A stretch of 64,000 bases of DNA from Streptomyces filamentosus (GTDB lineage Bacteria > Actinomycetota > Actinomycetes > Streptomycetales > Streptomycetaceae): assembly GCF_014654895.1 (NCBI RefSeq), contig NZ_BNBE01000005.1, positions 121,356-185,355 of the forward strand, read 5' to 3'. A program made the translations under genes and the position numbers. How positions within the stretch are numbered: position 1 is the stretch's first letter; every line of letters begins with the position of its first letter. Shown here piece by piece: positions 50,027 to 58,179 of this stretch. Under the pieces are notes generated by a model. It worked only from the letters and a program-made list of their open reading frames with translations, had not been told where the DNA came from and searched no databases.

Positions 50027-51364
50027 CTACTTCGGCTCGTACGCGGCCATCGCGGCCCGCACCTCGGGGGAGAACAGCTCGGGACCCAGCCCGTCGGAGT
50101 GCGCGAGCCCCTCCGCCGACAGCCGCAGCAGCCCCTCCGGAGCCGTCCCGTCCAGCCAGCCGTACTCCGCGAACCGCTCCAGCTCCGGCCCGAAGTCCTC
50201 CCACGGCGACGTCCCGAACCGCTCCGCGTACCCCGCCCGGTCCATCCCCTCCGCCTGGAGCAGCGACTGGAGCAGATGGCGGCGGCGCGCCTCCGCGCCG
50301 TCCACCCGGCGCCCCACCCGGGCCCGGGAGAAGTCCCGGGTCTCCGTGTAGGCGTCGACGATCGACCGGATCTCCCGCATGTCCACGGCGTAGTCGAAGG
50401 AGTAGTGCAGCGCGGAGGTGTAGGAGCGGGCGCCGCAGCCCAGGCCGACCATGCCGTCCGTCTGGCAGGCGTGGTCGTCCGGACCCTCCGGGGCCGCGCC
50501 GGACCGCCGGAACATCCGCATGGACACCTGCTCGTAGCCCTCCGCGAGGAGGTGGTCCCGGCCGGACCGGTACAGCCGCAGCCGCCGCTCGTCCCACTCC
50601 CGGTCCGACTCGGCCGGGCCCGAACGGCCGAGGCCGGTCAGCGGCCGCACGTACAGCGGGTACAGGTACAGCTCCTCGGGCCGCCAGGCGAGCGCCGCGT
50701 CCAGCGAGTACCGCCAGGACTCCTCCGTCTGCCCGTCGATGCCGTAGATGAGGTCGATGTTGAGCACCGGCACCCCGGCGTCCCGGATCCGGCCGAGCGC
50801 CGCCTCCACGTCCGCCCGGCGCTGCGGCCGGACCGCCGCCCGCGCCTCGGCGGCCACGAAGCTCTGCACCCCGATGCTGAGCCGGGTCGCGCCCCGCGCG
50901 GCGAGGACCGCGAGCCGGTCGGCGGTGGCGGTGGCCGGCGAGGTCTCCACGGACAGCGGCACCGCCCGCAGGTCCGCCCCCATCCGGTGCTCGGCGATGT
51001 CGCAGAGCCGCTCCAGCTCGGCCGCGGTCAGGAAGGTCGGGGTGCCGCCGCCGAACGCCGCCGCCGCGAACCGCACCGGCGCCCCGTCGCCCAGCGCCTC
51101 CCGCACCGCTGCGGCCTGCCGGTCGAGCGCGTCGAGGTAGCGGGTCGTCAGCCCGTCCGGGGCGCCGATCCGGGTGAAGAGGTTGCAGAAGCCGCAGCGG
51201 ACCTCGCAGAACGGCACGTGAGCGTAGAGCGACAGGGCGTCCTTCGGCTCGTCCGCCCAGAGCGCGGCCAGCTCCGGGGGCTCCGGCAGCGGCCGGTACG
51301 CCGTCTTGTGCGGGTAGGCGTACACGTACGAGCCGTACGGGCGCGGGCGCGGGGTGCCGGTCAC
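50027..51364 (-). CDS. STM4012-family radical SAM protein (HemN-like)
   Basis: A 445-aa protein. The radical SAM motif is VPFCEVRCGFCNLFTR near residues 54-69. AFGGGTPTFLTAAELERL and LSIGVQSF are HemN/coproporphyrinogen dehydrogenase features, and a C-terminal HemN-like winged domain is present. The GTG start overlaps the STM4013 stop (GTGA). It is probably not a heme enzyme here, given the conserved STM gene context. Confidence 0.9.
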   Translation of the reverse strand: MTGTPRPRPYGSYVYAYPHKTAYRPLPEPPELAALWADEPKDALSLYAHVPFCEVRCGFCNLFTRIGAPDGLTTRYLDALDRQAAAVREALGDGAPVRFAAAAFGGGTPTFLTAAELERLCDIAEHRMGADLRAVPLSVETSPATATADRLAVLAARGATRLSIGVQSFVAAEARAAVRPQRRADVEAALGRIRDAGVPVLNIDLIYGIDGQTEESWRYSLDAALAWRPEELYLYPLYVRPLTGLGRSGPAESDREWDERRLRLYRSGRDHLLAEGYEQVSMRMFRRSGAAPEGPDDHACQTDGMVGLGCGARSYTSALHYSFDYAVDMREIRSIVDAYTETRDFSRARVGRRVDGAEARRRHLLQSLLQAEGMDRAGYAERFGTSPWEDFGPELERFAEYGWLDGTAPEGLLRLSAEGLAHSDGLGPELFSPEVRAAMAAYEPK

Positions 51365-52227
51365 GCGGCGGCCCCTTCCCGGGGACCGTCCAAGACGAAC
51401 TGCGCGTACGGCACCGTCCACACCGCCTCGTGGCCGATCCGGTGGCCCGTGTAGCCGTCCTCGCCGTACGCCGTGCCGTGGTCCGAGCAGACGATCGCGA
51501 AGCAGCGGCGGCGGCTGCTCATCGCCGCGAACAGCCGCCCGACGTGCCGGTCGACGTACTCCAGGGCCGCCGCGTGGGTGGCCCGCGAGTCGCCGTCCTC
51601 ACGGCTCGCGCCCGGCAGGTGGAACCAGTTGGGCTGGTGCAGGGCGGACACGTTCACGAAGAGGAAGAGCGGGCGCCCGGCGGGCAGCGCCGCCACCACC
51701 TCCTCGGCCCGCGCCACCTGCGCCTCGAACGAGGTCGGCGACGCGACCCCGAACGACGGCTCCCAGTGGCTCTCCTGGAAGAGGCCGGGGAGCACCGAGC
51801 CGAGCGGCGGCTGTTTGTTGAAGAAGCCGACGCCGCCCACGCACACCGTCCGGTAGCCGTCGGCGGCGAGCGCCGCGACCAGGTCCGGGGCGTCGTACGC
51901 GTACGTGCGGGACGCGGTGGTCTCGCTGCCCGCGAACCGGGCCGCGAAGAGCCGCGGATGCGGTCCCGGCTCGGCCGGGGTCGGCAGGAACCCGGCGAAG
52001 ATCGCCTGGTGGGAGGCGTAGGTGAAGCTGCCCGGCGCGTGCCGCCGCTCCCAGCGGCCCCCCGGGAGGTGGCGGGCCAGGTTCGGTGTGCGGCCGGCCG
52101 CGGCCAGTTCGGCGGCCACGTCGTACCGGAGGGTGTCGAGGGTGACCAGGAGCAGGTCGTGGCTGCCGACGATCGTGTTCATGTCGGGCTGGTTCACGGG
52201 GTGCTCGTTCCTGTGGTGCGTGTTCAC
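51361..52227 (-). CDS. STM4013/SEN3800-family hydrolase (alkaline phosphatase/sulfatase fold)
   Basis: A 288-aa protein if it starts at GTG 52227, where GTGA overlaps the STM4014 stop; GTG 52197 and ATG 52182 are alternatives. Metal-binding motifs are LLLVTLDTLRYD at the start, CSDHGTAYGEDGYTGHRIGHE near the end and FLFVNVSALHQPNWF in between. It should hydrolyse a phosphate or sulfate ester. The first 15 residues under the longest start are encoded by a low-complexity repeat. Confidence 0.87.
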   Translation of the reverse strand: MNTHHRNEHPVNQPDMNTIVGSHDLLLVTLDTLRYDVAAELAAAGRTPNLARHLPGGRWERRHAPGSFTYASHQAIFAGFLPTPAEPGPHPRLFAARFAGSETTASRTYAYDAPDLVAALAADGYRTVCVGGVGFFNKQPPLGSVLPGLFQESHWEPSFGVASPTSFEAQVARAEEVVAALPAGRPLFLFVNVSALHQPNWFHLPGASREDGDSRATHAAALEYVDRHVGRLFAAMSSRRRCFAIVCSDHGTAYGEDGYTGHRIGHEAVWTVPYAQFVLDGPREGAAA

Positions 52228-53414
52228 GTCCTGCCGGTTCCTGTGGTGACGGTCGCTGTGGTGGCGGTCGCTGTGCCGCTCGTTCCCGCGACGGGTGCTC
52301 CGGCGCGGTCCGGCGGGCGGTCCAGGAGGTCGGCGACCTGGGCGCCGTAGGTGTCCAGACCCTCGGCGCCGCTGCCCGGCAGTCCGGTCAGCCCCGGCAG
52401 CAGGTCCCCGAAGGCGTTGACCTCGCCGACCGCGAAACGCCGCCAGCCCGCCCCCGGCAGCAGGTCCACCCCCACGCACCGGGTGCCGGGGAAGGCCGCC
52501 GCCGCCCGCTCGCACACGGCGAGCGCCTCCTCCCAGCGGCTCCCGGCGGCGGCGATCGCCGCCCGCGCCGCCGCGAGGTCGCCGCGGGCGCCCCCGAGGT
52601 GCAGATTGGTCAGCGGCGAACGGCTGGTGCGGACCACCGCGTGGGTGGCGCGCCCGCCGGTCACCACCACCCGCAGGTCGGCCGCCCGGCCGCCCTGCAC
52701 CGCCTTCGGCAGCCAGCGCTCCACGTGCAGCCCGTCCGGGGCGAGCGCGTCGACGAGCGCGCCGACCTCCCGTGCGCCCGTGTAGCGCCGCACCCGCAGC
52801 GAGTTGAAGAGCCGTCCGGCACCGTCCCGCTCCACCGAGGTGACGGCCTGCACCCGCCCGCCGCCGGCCGTCTCCAGGGCGAGCACCCCGGAGGCGGAGG
52901 AGCCGTGGGCGGGCTTCACGAAGACCCGGCGCAGCCCGGCGGCGGCCATCAGGGCCACCAGGTCGTCCCAGCCCCGCACCGGCGCCCCGGCCGGACCGGA
53001 GGTCGGCGAGGCGGGCACGGGCACCCCGGCGGCGGCGAGCCGCCCGTGGGACAGCCGCTTGTCGAAGAGGACCGCCGTCTCGGCCGGATCGTCCACCAGC
53101 ACCGCCCCGGCCCGCGCGGCCCCGGCCGCGAGCCCGGCGAGGGCGGCGGTGAACCGCTCGTACCAGAGCCGCCCGCCCTCCACCCGGGCCGGATCGTCGG
53201 TGCCGCGCAGCAGCCGGTCCACCGCGGGCACCTCCCCGGGCGAGTCGACGCGGACGGTCTCGCCCGCCGCGAACCGGGCCCGGCCGCACAGCACGTCGAG
53301 CCAGGCGACGGCCCGCGCCCCGGGCAGCCCGGCGGCGCGCAGCGCGTCCTGGAAGAACGCGACGCGGCGCCCCGCCGGGTCGCCGACGACCACGAGGCGC
53401 GGGCCGGCCGTCAT
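52224..53414 (-). CDS. STM4014-family ATP-grasp-like protein
   Basis: A 396-aa protein. RLVVVGDPAGRRVAFFQDAL starts it; FDKRLSHGRLAAAGVPVPASP, VFVKPAHGSSASGVLALE and FAVGEVNAFGDLLPGLTG form an ATP-grasp pattern with nucleotide lysine and metal-binding Glu/Asn. ATP-grasp enzymes join a carboxylate to an amine or thiol. The last 20 residues are Thr/Ala/Gly repeats. The ATG overlaps the STM4015 stop. Confidence 0.88.
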   Translation of the reverse strand: MTAGPRLVVVGDPAGRRVAFFQDALRAAGLPGARAVAWLDVLCGRARFAAGETVRVDSPGEVPAVDRLLRGTDDPARVEGGRLWYERFTAALAGLAAGAARAGAVLVDDPAETAVLFDKRLSHGRLAAAGVPVPASPTSGPAGAPVRGWDDLVALMAAAGLRRVFVKPAHGSSASGVLALETAGGGRVQAVTSVERDGAGRLFNSLRVRRYTGAREVGALVDALAPDGLHVERWLPKAVQGGRAADLRVVVTGGRATHAVVRTSRSPLTNLHLGGARGDLAAARAAIAAAGSRWEEALAVCERAAAAFPGTRCVGVDLLPGAGWRRFAVGEVNAFGDLLPGLTGLPGSGAEGLDTYGAQVADLLDRPPDRAGAPVAGTSGTATATTATVTTGTGRT

Positions 53415-54043
53415 TCGCCGGTGGAGACGTAGCGCCAGACGTCCCCGTCGCCGTCGTCCTCCGGCTCCTGCGGGTCGTCCAGGACGACCCGGACCCCGTG
53501 CGGGGCGAGCGCCGCGGTGAGCCGCTCCGCCATGGCCTCCGACAGGTAGTGGTGCTCCAGGTCCAGCTCCCGCAGATGGGTCAGCGGCTGCCCGTCGAGC
53601 AGCGCGGCCGCACCCTCGTCGGTCAGCACGCCCATGCTGAGGTCGAGCCGGTCGAGACGGGCGACGACCGGGGCGCTCGCCACCGCGGCGGCCAGCAGGT
53701 CCTCGATCACGCTGTTGCACAGGCCGAGGCTGCGCAGGGCCGGGAAGCCCTCGCCGGAGAGCAGCGGCGCCAGGTCGGCGGGCGAGGAGTCGCCACCGTA
53801 CTCGTCCGTCCCGAGCCACAGTTCGATCCGCTCCAGCGCGGGCAGCTCGCTGCCGGCGATGCCACGCACGACCTCGGCGCCCAGCCCGCCGGACTCCACG
53901 ACCAGCGTCTCCAGGCCGGGGTGGACCAGCGAGGGGAAGGCGAGGTGGTTGCCTCCGCGCACGCCGAACTCCCGCAGGCCCGGGTAGGCGGCGAGCAGCG
54001 GCGTCACGTCGGACTGGACGATCCAGGAGATCTCGCAGAGCGC
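53411..54043 (-). pseudogene. STM4015-family leucine-rich-repeat protein, 5' truncated by the integrated element
   Basis: A leucine-rich-repeat protein (for example LPALERIELWLG, FPALRSLGLCNSVIEDLL, LTHLRELDLEHHYLSEAM). The homologous frame continues upstream of GTG 54007 through LCEISWIVQSD and then runs without any start codon into integrase-proximal DNA. Full family members are longer at the N-terminus as I recall. The missing 5' part should lie beyond the other end of the element. A shortened product from GTG 54007 (198 aa) is possible but lacks a Shine-Dalgarno sequence. The homology end point is approximate. Confidence 0.75.
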
Positions 54044-54060
54044 GACCCTGTCTGGCCCTG
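54008..54060. other. probable attachment-site junction
   Basis: Here STM4015 coding sequence changes to element sequence. The chromosomal side encodes LCEISWIVQSD; the element side has a hairpin and then the integrase gene. The exact core cannot be set because the other junction is not in the window. Confidence 0.5.
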
Positions 54061-54077
54061 GACCTGGGGTGATACCA

Positions 54078-54105
54078 ACTCGCCCACCCCTAGTGGGAAA
54101 CGAGT
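54078..54105. terminator. hairpin after the integrase gene
   Basis: Outer arms ACTCG (54078-54082) and CGAGT (54101-54105) and inner arms CCCAC (54083-54087) and GTGGG (54093-54097), with a three-base bulge. It lies 11 bases beyond the integrase stop. Confidence 0.45.
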
Positions 54106-54115
54106 GGGAGATGAT

Positions 54116-55411
54116 CTAGGAATCACCACCCTCTGCAGACCGCCGCTGGAAGGCATCCCAGCGCCCTTGCAGAGTCCTCGTGATGGCGCGCTCCATCGGT
54201 ACCGTCACACTGCTGTAGATACCCTCCACGCCATCCATCTCATGCCCCATCCGGGCCTCGACGGCGTAGCGGCTGTGCTCCAGCTCCTCGTCCAGCCACG
54301 CCTTGTGGCTGTGCCGCAGCAGGTACATCCGCTTGCCCTGGAACTCCGGCACAGCGGGGATCGCGGGCCGGGGGATACGCACCCCGGGGCCCTTCGGCCG
54401 CTCGTCGGCGCCGCCCCTGATCTCGTACCAGTAGTCGCCGTTGAAGTCGCCGGCCGCGAGGCAGCCGCCGCGGTAGGCGGGGAACACCCAGCGGCTGCTG
54501 TGCGAGGCCAGCATCGCCTCCAGCATGTCCGCGAGGAACGGGGGGATGACGAGAGTGCGCTGGCTCCCGTACTTGGGCGGAAAGAACTCCGCCCCCTTCA
54601 CCCTCTTGGTGCGCTGGGCCTGCCGCTCCACCCGGATGGCCGGCAGCAGATCCGCTCCCTTGCCGTAGCGCTCCAGGTCCTCGTCGTACCGGTCTGCCTC
54701 TTCGGGATCGAGCCTCAGGTCGGAGGCCGGCCAAGCCGGGTAGCAGTACTCGCGGGTGAGGCCGAACAGCTCTCCGGGCCGCATCCCGGTCATGGCCATC
54801 GTCCAGATCATCACGTAGCCGGGCTCGCCCAGGAGCACGCGGGCGTTACGGGCCAGCGCCTCGACGGTCTCCTCGGACACGTCTCGCTTCCGTTCCTTCG
54901 GCTTCTTGACGAACTTCCCGCGCTTCTTCGTGCGTTCCACCGGAGAGGTCTTGATGAGCCGGGGAACGGCGTCATCGAGGATCATGCCCAGGGTCGACAG
55001 CACGTTCTTGGCCGTGGCCGGGCCGACCTTCTGCTGGATGTGCTTCTTGAAGGCCCGGTAGGTCAGGGGGTCGATGTCGCCGATGGCCAGATGGCGGAAG
55101 TAGGGGCGGATGTGCGTCTCGACGCGGGACCGGTAGGCCAGCTCGGTCGAGTATGCGTAGTCCATCGCGGCCAGCCAGTCGTCGAGCCACGTGTCCATGA
55201 GGGTGGCCCGGTCGCGGTTCTTGATGTGGGTGCCGTGCCGGATCTCGTAGAGCTTGTCCTGGCCGTGCCGGTACGCCTCGCCCTCGTCGGTGAACCCGCC
55301 CTTGGACTCGTACCGCTTGCGGCCGTTGGGCAGGAACTCGCCGGCCCACCACTTCACACGGCAGGTGTTTCCCCGCCATTCGACATGCACGAACTGGTCG
55401 AAGTCGGCCAT
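54116..55411 (-). CDS. int: tyrosine-recombinase integrase
   Basis: A 431-aa site-specific recombinase. An arm-binding/N-terminal part is followed by a core-binding helix domain (YSTELAYRSRVETHIRPYFRHLAIGDID) and the catalytic domain. The first Arg is in MTGMRPGELFGL, the box II Arg-His in YLLRHSHKAWL, a His in ARMGHEMDG and the nucleophile in GIYSSVT. The usual box II His before LLRH is replaced by Tyr. The gene reads toward the junction. ATG 55411 is preceded by a GGGGGTAG stretch. Confidence 0.93.
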   Translation of the reverse strand: MADFDQFVHVEWRGNTCRVKWWAGEFLPNGRKRYESKGGFTDEGEAYRHGQDKLYEIRHGTHIKNRDRATLMDTWLDDWLAAMDYAYSTELAYRSRVETHIRPYFRHLAIGDIDPLTYRAFKKHIQQKVGPATAKNVLSTLGMILDDAVPRLIKTSPVERTKKRGKFVKKPKERKRDVSEETVEALARNARVLLGEPGYVMIWTMAMTGMRPGELFGLTREYCYPAWPASDLRLDPEEADRYDEDLERYGKGADLLPAIRVERQAQRTKRVKGAEFFPPKYGSQRTLVIPPFLADMLEAMLASHSSRWVFPAYRGGCLAAGDFNGDYWYEIRGGADERPKGPGVRIPRPAIPAVPEFQGKRMYLLRHSHKAWLDEELEHSRYAVEARMGHEMDGVEGIYSSVTVPMERAITRTLQGRWDAFQRRSAEGGDS

Positions 55412-55444
55412 GCGACTACCCCCTCTGCACTGTGAGGACGCGGT

Positions 55445-55470
55445 GCCCGGCAGTACCCCTACCGCCGGGC
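55445..55470 (-). terminator. hairpin between the 67-aa gene and int
   Basis: GCCCGGC (55445-55451) pairs with GCCGGGC (55464-55470) around a 12-base loop, 18 bases after the upstream stop. It may limit read-through into int. Confidence 0.35.
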
Positions 55471-55488
55471 GTCCGCGTTCCCATGATC

Positions 55489-55692
55489 TCAGGGCAGGCT
55501 GCCGAGGGGGCAGCCGTGGCACTGACCACAGGTTCCTCCGAGGCCCTGCACCAGCTCTCGCAGAGCGTTTCCGGCCTCGCTGTGGGGGTTGAGCTGGCGA
55601 GGGATGACACAGACGATCCCGCTGTCGGTCTTGAGAGCCGTCCCGTGGAAGTCGGGCCCGTAGTCGACGATGAGTGCGTCTTCTTGCAGCAT
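55489..55692 (-). CDS. 67-aa hypothetical protein with Cys-rich C-terminus
   Basis: Starts at ATG 55692 with AGGGGGAG just upstream. The product has a beta-rich beginning (DALIVDYGPDFHGTALKTDSGIVCVI) and ends in GGTCGQCHGCPLG, three cysteines in C-x2-C-x2-C spacing that could bind metal. It lies 77 bases before int on the same strand. No family recognised; it could be an accessory recombination or regulatory protein. Confidence 0.65.
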   Translation of the reverse strand: MLQEDALIVDYGPDFHGTALKTDSGIVCVIPRQLNPHSEAGNALRELVQGLGGTCGQCHGCPLGSLP

Positions 55693-55778
55693 GGCTCCCC
55701 CTGCTGGGTTGGTACTGGGAGCCTTCGAGGGTGTGCCATGACTCTGCCACGGAAAGTGGAATCCGGTACTAGTTGTGG

Positions 55779-55800
55779 CCGAACTTGTTCGGTCGTTTTT
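55779..55800. promoter_or_regulatory. palindrome CCGAACTTGTTCGG with T-tract
   Basis: A perfect 14-bp palindrome (55779-55792) followed on the + strand by TCGTTTTT. It could be a + strand terminator, although no + gene precedes it, or an operator for the 67-aa gene/int transcript. Confidence 0.4.
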
Positions 55801-55841
55801 ATCAGTATCTGAGCAGCCGAAAAGGTTGTACGACCATGGGA

Positions 55842-56267
55842 CTAGTTTGAACCGCCGAGAAGCCCTTTCTCCTTGAGGTCGGCGACGACTCGCTCGCTGA
55901 GAGCTCTGATCTCGTCGGCTGTCAGGCCACTCGTCGTAGCGATCGCCGCGAGCTGGACGACGTCCTTGGCGGTGTCGAACGCCTCTGGCGGGATGGGTGA
56001 GATCGAGACACCGGGAGCCCCGTCTGCGGGAGCGACGGGCACTGGGCTGCGGCCCTCCAGGACGGCTACGCAGCTTCCGGGCGCCCACTGCAGCACGGGG
56101 TCGACTCTGCTGTAGCTGAGTTCACGCACGGGCAGCCCGTCTTCGATGCGTTTCCAGGTGCCGGGGGAGATGCCGGCGGTGCGGGCTGCGTTCTTATAGC
56201 CGAGGCCCAGGGCCAGTCGGCGCTCTTTGACGGCCTTCGCGAGGGCGTCCAAGTCACGGGGTGCCAT
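55842..56267 (-). CDS. HTH protein, probable element repressor
   Basis: A 141-aa protein. The N-terminal helix-turn-helix is KERRLALGLGYKNAARTAGISPGTWKRIEDG. A middle Pro/Ala-rich linker is followed by a helical C-terminal segment (TSGLTADEIRALSERVVADLKEKGLL) that may dimerise. ATG 56276 is a possible earlier start. It is divergent from an XRE gene, the usual arrangement of phage repressor and Cro-like genes. Confidence 0.8.
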   Translation of the reverse strand: MAPRDLDALAKAVKERRLALGLGYKNAARTAGISPGTWKRIEDGLPVRELSYSRVDPVLQWAPGSCVAVLEGRSPVPVAPADGAPGVSISPIPPEAFDTAKDVVQLAAIATTSGLTADEIRALSERVVADLKEKGLLGGSN

Positions 56268-56400
56268 GCCCCTCATAGTGACAGGGCCAGCTAGGGCCAG
56301 CCAGGACCAGGGTGCACTACGGCCCAAATTTTGACCCTCCCCTAAGGCCCACTTAAGCCCGCTCGAACGCCGCCCGAGGGTCGAGTGTGTGGCACTCAGT

Positions 56401-56470
56401 GTCCAACTTGAACCCAGTAGGGTCCAACTAGTGCTGGACATGATGGTCCAACTAGGTCTACCTTCAAGGC
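56401..56470 (+). promoter_or_regulatory. immunity region promoter with three GTCCAACT repeats
   Basis: GTCCAACT occurs at 56401, 56422 and 56446; the last two extend to GTCCAACTA. GTCCA-N8-TGGAC forms a dyad at 56422-56439. They surround a good promoter (TGGACA 56435-56440, 18-base spacer, TACCTT 56459-56464) whose -10 is six bases from the ATG of the XRE gene. Confidence 0.65.
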
Positions 56471-56713
56471 ATGCACCAACCCCCAGCCACCCTCCCGGTG
56501 GACGGGCCCGAGCTGCGTAAACGGCGCATGGCCGCAGGTCTCGAAATCGACGACCTCGCCACCGCTGCCGGCATAAGCAGGTCGTACCTGAGCCACCTGG
56601 AGACCGGGTCCCGCACCCAGATGCGACCCGCTCGGTACAAGCGCCTGTTCGACGCCCTCTCGGCTGCCGAGAGGGCTCAGACGAACCCCCACGGGGACAC
56701 AGACAAGGAGTGA
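56471..56713 (+). CDS. XRE-family HTH protein (Cro-like)
   Basis: An 80-aa protein that is mainly one XRE domain (LRKRRMAAGLEIDDLATAAGISRSYLSHLETGSRTQMRPARYKRLFDAL). The ATG is six bases from the -10, so the mRNA is probably leaderless. It heads the rightward early operon of the element. Whether it acts like Cro or as the main repressor is unknown. Confidence 0.87.
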   Translation: MHQPPATLPVDGPELRKRRMAAGLEIDDLATAAGISRSYLSHLETGSRTQMRPARYKRLFDALSAAERAQTNPHGDTDKE

Positions 56714-56714
56714 C

Positions 56715-57014
56715 ATGCCTGGCGACAGGAGCGAGCGGTACCTGAAGTACGAGATGCCGCAGGAGCCGAAGGACCCGAACGCCGACATCCTCACCGTCCA
56801 GGAAACGGCCTGGATCCTCAAGTGCAGCGTGAAGACCGCCCGCCGGCGCATCGCCGCCCTGGACATCAAGCGCAAGCCGGGACGACGCGTTGTGACGACC
56901 AAGGCTGACCGCCAGCTGCTGCTCGACGACAGCCTGGTCCAGCCGGCGAAGAACACCCCGCGGCGCGGCCGCCAGGGCCTGGGCCGTATGCCGCTCGGCC
57001 CCCTCGCCGCCTAA
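56715..57014 (+). CDS. excisionase-like helix-turn-helix protein
   Basis: A 99-aa protein. The middle segment DILTVQETAWILKCSVKTARRRIAALDIKRKPGRRVVTTKADRQLLL is a winged HTH of the excisionase/MerR-like kind that bends DNA. It starts one base after the XRE stop with AAGGAG upstream. It could direct excision by Int; the tail is basic. 89 gene-free bases follow. Confidence 0.78.
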   Translation: MPGDRSERYLKYEMPQEPKDPNADILTVQETAWILKCSVKTARRRIAALDIKRKPGRRVVTTKADRQLLLDDSLVQPAKNTPRRGRQGLGRMPLGPLAA

Positions 57015-57103
57015 GCGCGGTATGCGGGCCGCCGCCGGAGGTCAGAGCCCGACGGCCGGCCCTAGATCCACCCTCGCCATCCAGACAAGAGAAGGGCAGA
57101 CCC

Positions 57104-57922
57104 TTGCCTACATCATCCCCCGAGTCGCGGCAGGTCGTGAAACTCGACCTCTCGGTCGGCTCCATCCACACCACCATGGTCGACGGCCACCCGCACATCG
57201 TGCTCAAGCCGGCCGTCGAAGAGCTCGGGCTCAGCTACCCCGCCCAGTACCGCAAGCTCCAGACCCGCTCTTGGGCCTCCGTTGCTCAGAGGGCAATGCA
57301 GGTCCCCGGCGACGACCAGACCCGCACGCACACCACGGTCACGGTCCGCACGTTCTTGATGCTGCTGGCGACCGTGAACGAGAACAAGGTCGCCGAGTCC
57401 GCCCGCCCGACGCTGGTCGCGTTCCAGAACGAGACCGCGGACGCGATCGAGGCGTACTGGACGCAGGGCGGCGCGATCAACCCGCGTGCCACCGAAGAGC
57501 AGCTCGACTCCCTGATCTCCCGCGCGAAGCAGCAGGCCGAGATCCTGTCGATCCTGTCGGGCATCGTCGCCCCCGACTGGCTGGAGATGAAGGGCCGCCT
57601 CGTCGCCGCCCGCGCCCTCGGCGAGGAGCCGGAGATCGACCCCCTCGACGTGCCGCTGTACGTGCCCGACTTCCTGAAGGACAAGGGCCTGAAGCGGAAG
57701 CAGATCGAGTCGGTGCAGTCCTGGTTCGGCCGCCGCGCCGCCGCCCTGTACGAGGCCGAGCACGGTGAGAAGCCGGGACGCCGGCAGGCAGACCTGCCGA
57801 ACGGATCGGTCCGTGAGACCTACGCCTGGACGGCCCGCCACCTGCCCCTGTTCGAGGAGACGTGGGACCGCTTCTACGCGAGCCAGTACCCGACCCAGCT
57901 CAGCCTCGGCGGTGCAGCGTGA
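57104..57922 (+). CDS. phage antirepressor (P22 AR N-terminal type)
   Basis: A 272-aa protein. Residues about 15-125 match the phage antirepressor/BRO-like N-terminal domain (HIVLKPAVEELGLSYPAQYRKLQTRSWASVAQ, then VRTFLMLLATVNENKVAESARPTLVAFQNETADAIEAYW). The C-terminal half is a second helical domain of unknown fold. TTG start with AAGGG eight bases upstream. Such proteins inactivate the prophage repressor on induction. Confidence 0.86.
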   Translation: MPTSSPESRQVVKLDLSVGSIHTTMVDGHPHIVLKPAVEELGLSYPAQYRKLQTRSWASVAQRAMQVPGDDQTRTHTTVTVRTFLMLLATVNENKVAESARPTLVAFQNETADAIEAYWTQGGAINPRATEEQLDSLISRAKQQAEILSILSGIVAPDWLEMKGRLVAARALGEEPEIDPLDVPLYVPDFLKDKGLKRKQIESVQSWFGRRAAALYEAEHGEKPGRRQADLPNGSVRETYAWTARHLPLFEETWDRFYASQYPTQLSLGGAA

Positions 57923-58179
57923 TCACCTTCCGACTTGCTTCCGTCCCGATGCCGCACCGGGTCGCCGAGATGGTGCTGGCCGCCATGCCGGAGCCGGTCG
58001 GCCAGGCCGTGATGGAGACGGAGGACGCCCTCCGCGAGATCGGCCGCTTCCGCCCGCTGGCCTCCGCTGATGACCGCATCGACTTCGAGGCCGAGCTCGG
58101 CCGTCTCGCCGCCCGCAACAAGATCCTCGCCGCCTGTCACCCGCGGTTCGCGGTCTCCCCCTGGGGGCGTGCCGCATGA
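57919..58179 (+). CDS. 86-aa hypothetical protein of the early operon
   Basis: The GTG overlaps the antirepressor stop (GTGA) and its own stop overlaps the next gene. Mainly helical (HRVAEMVLAAMPEPVGQAVMETEDALREIG). No motif recognised. Coupling on both sides supports it as a real gene. Confidence 0.7.
   Translation: MITFRLASVPMPHRVAEMVLAAMPEPVGQAVMETEDALREIGRFRPLASADDRIDFEAELGRLAARNKILAACHPRFAVSPWGRAA

Noticed and set aside
55779..55792. CCGAACTTGTTCGG as an SOS (LexA) box
   Set aside because: Actinobacterial LexA sites need GAAC-N4-GTTC; here only two bases separate the halves.
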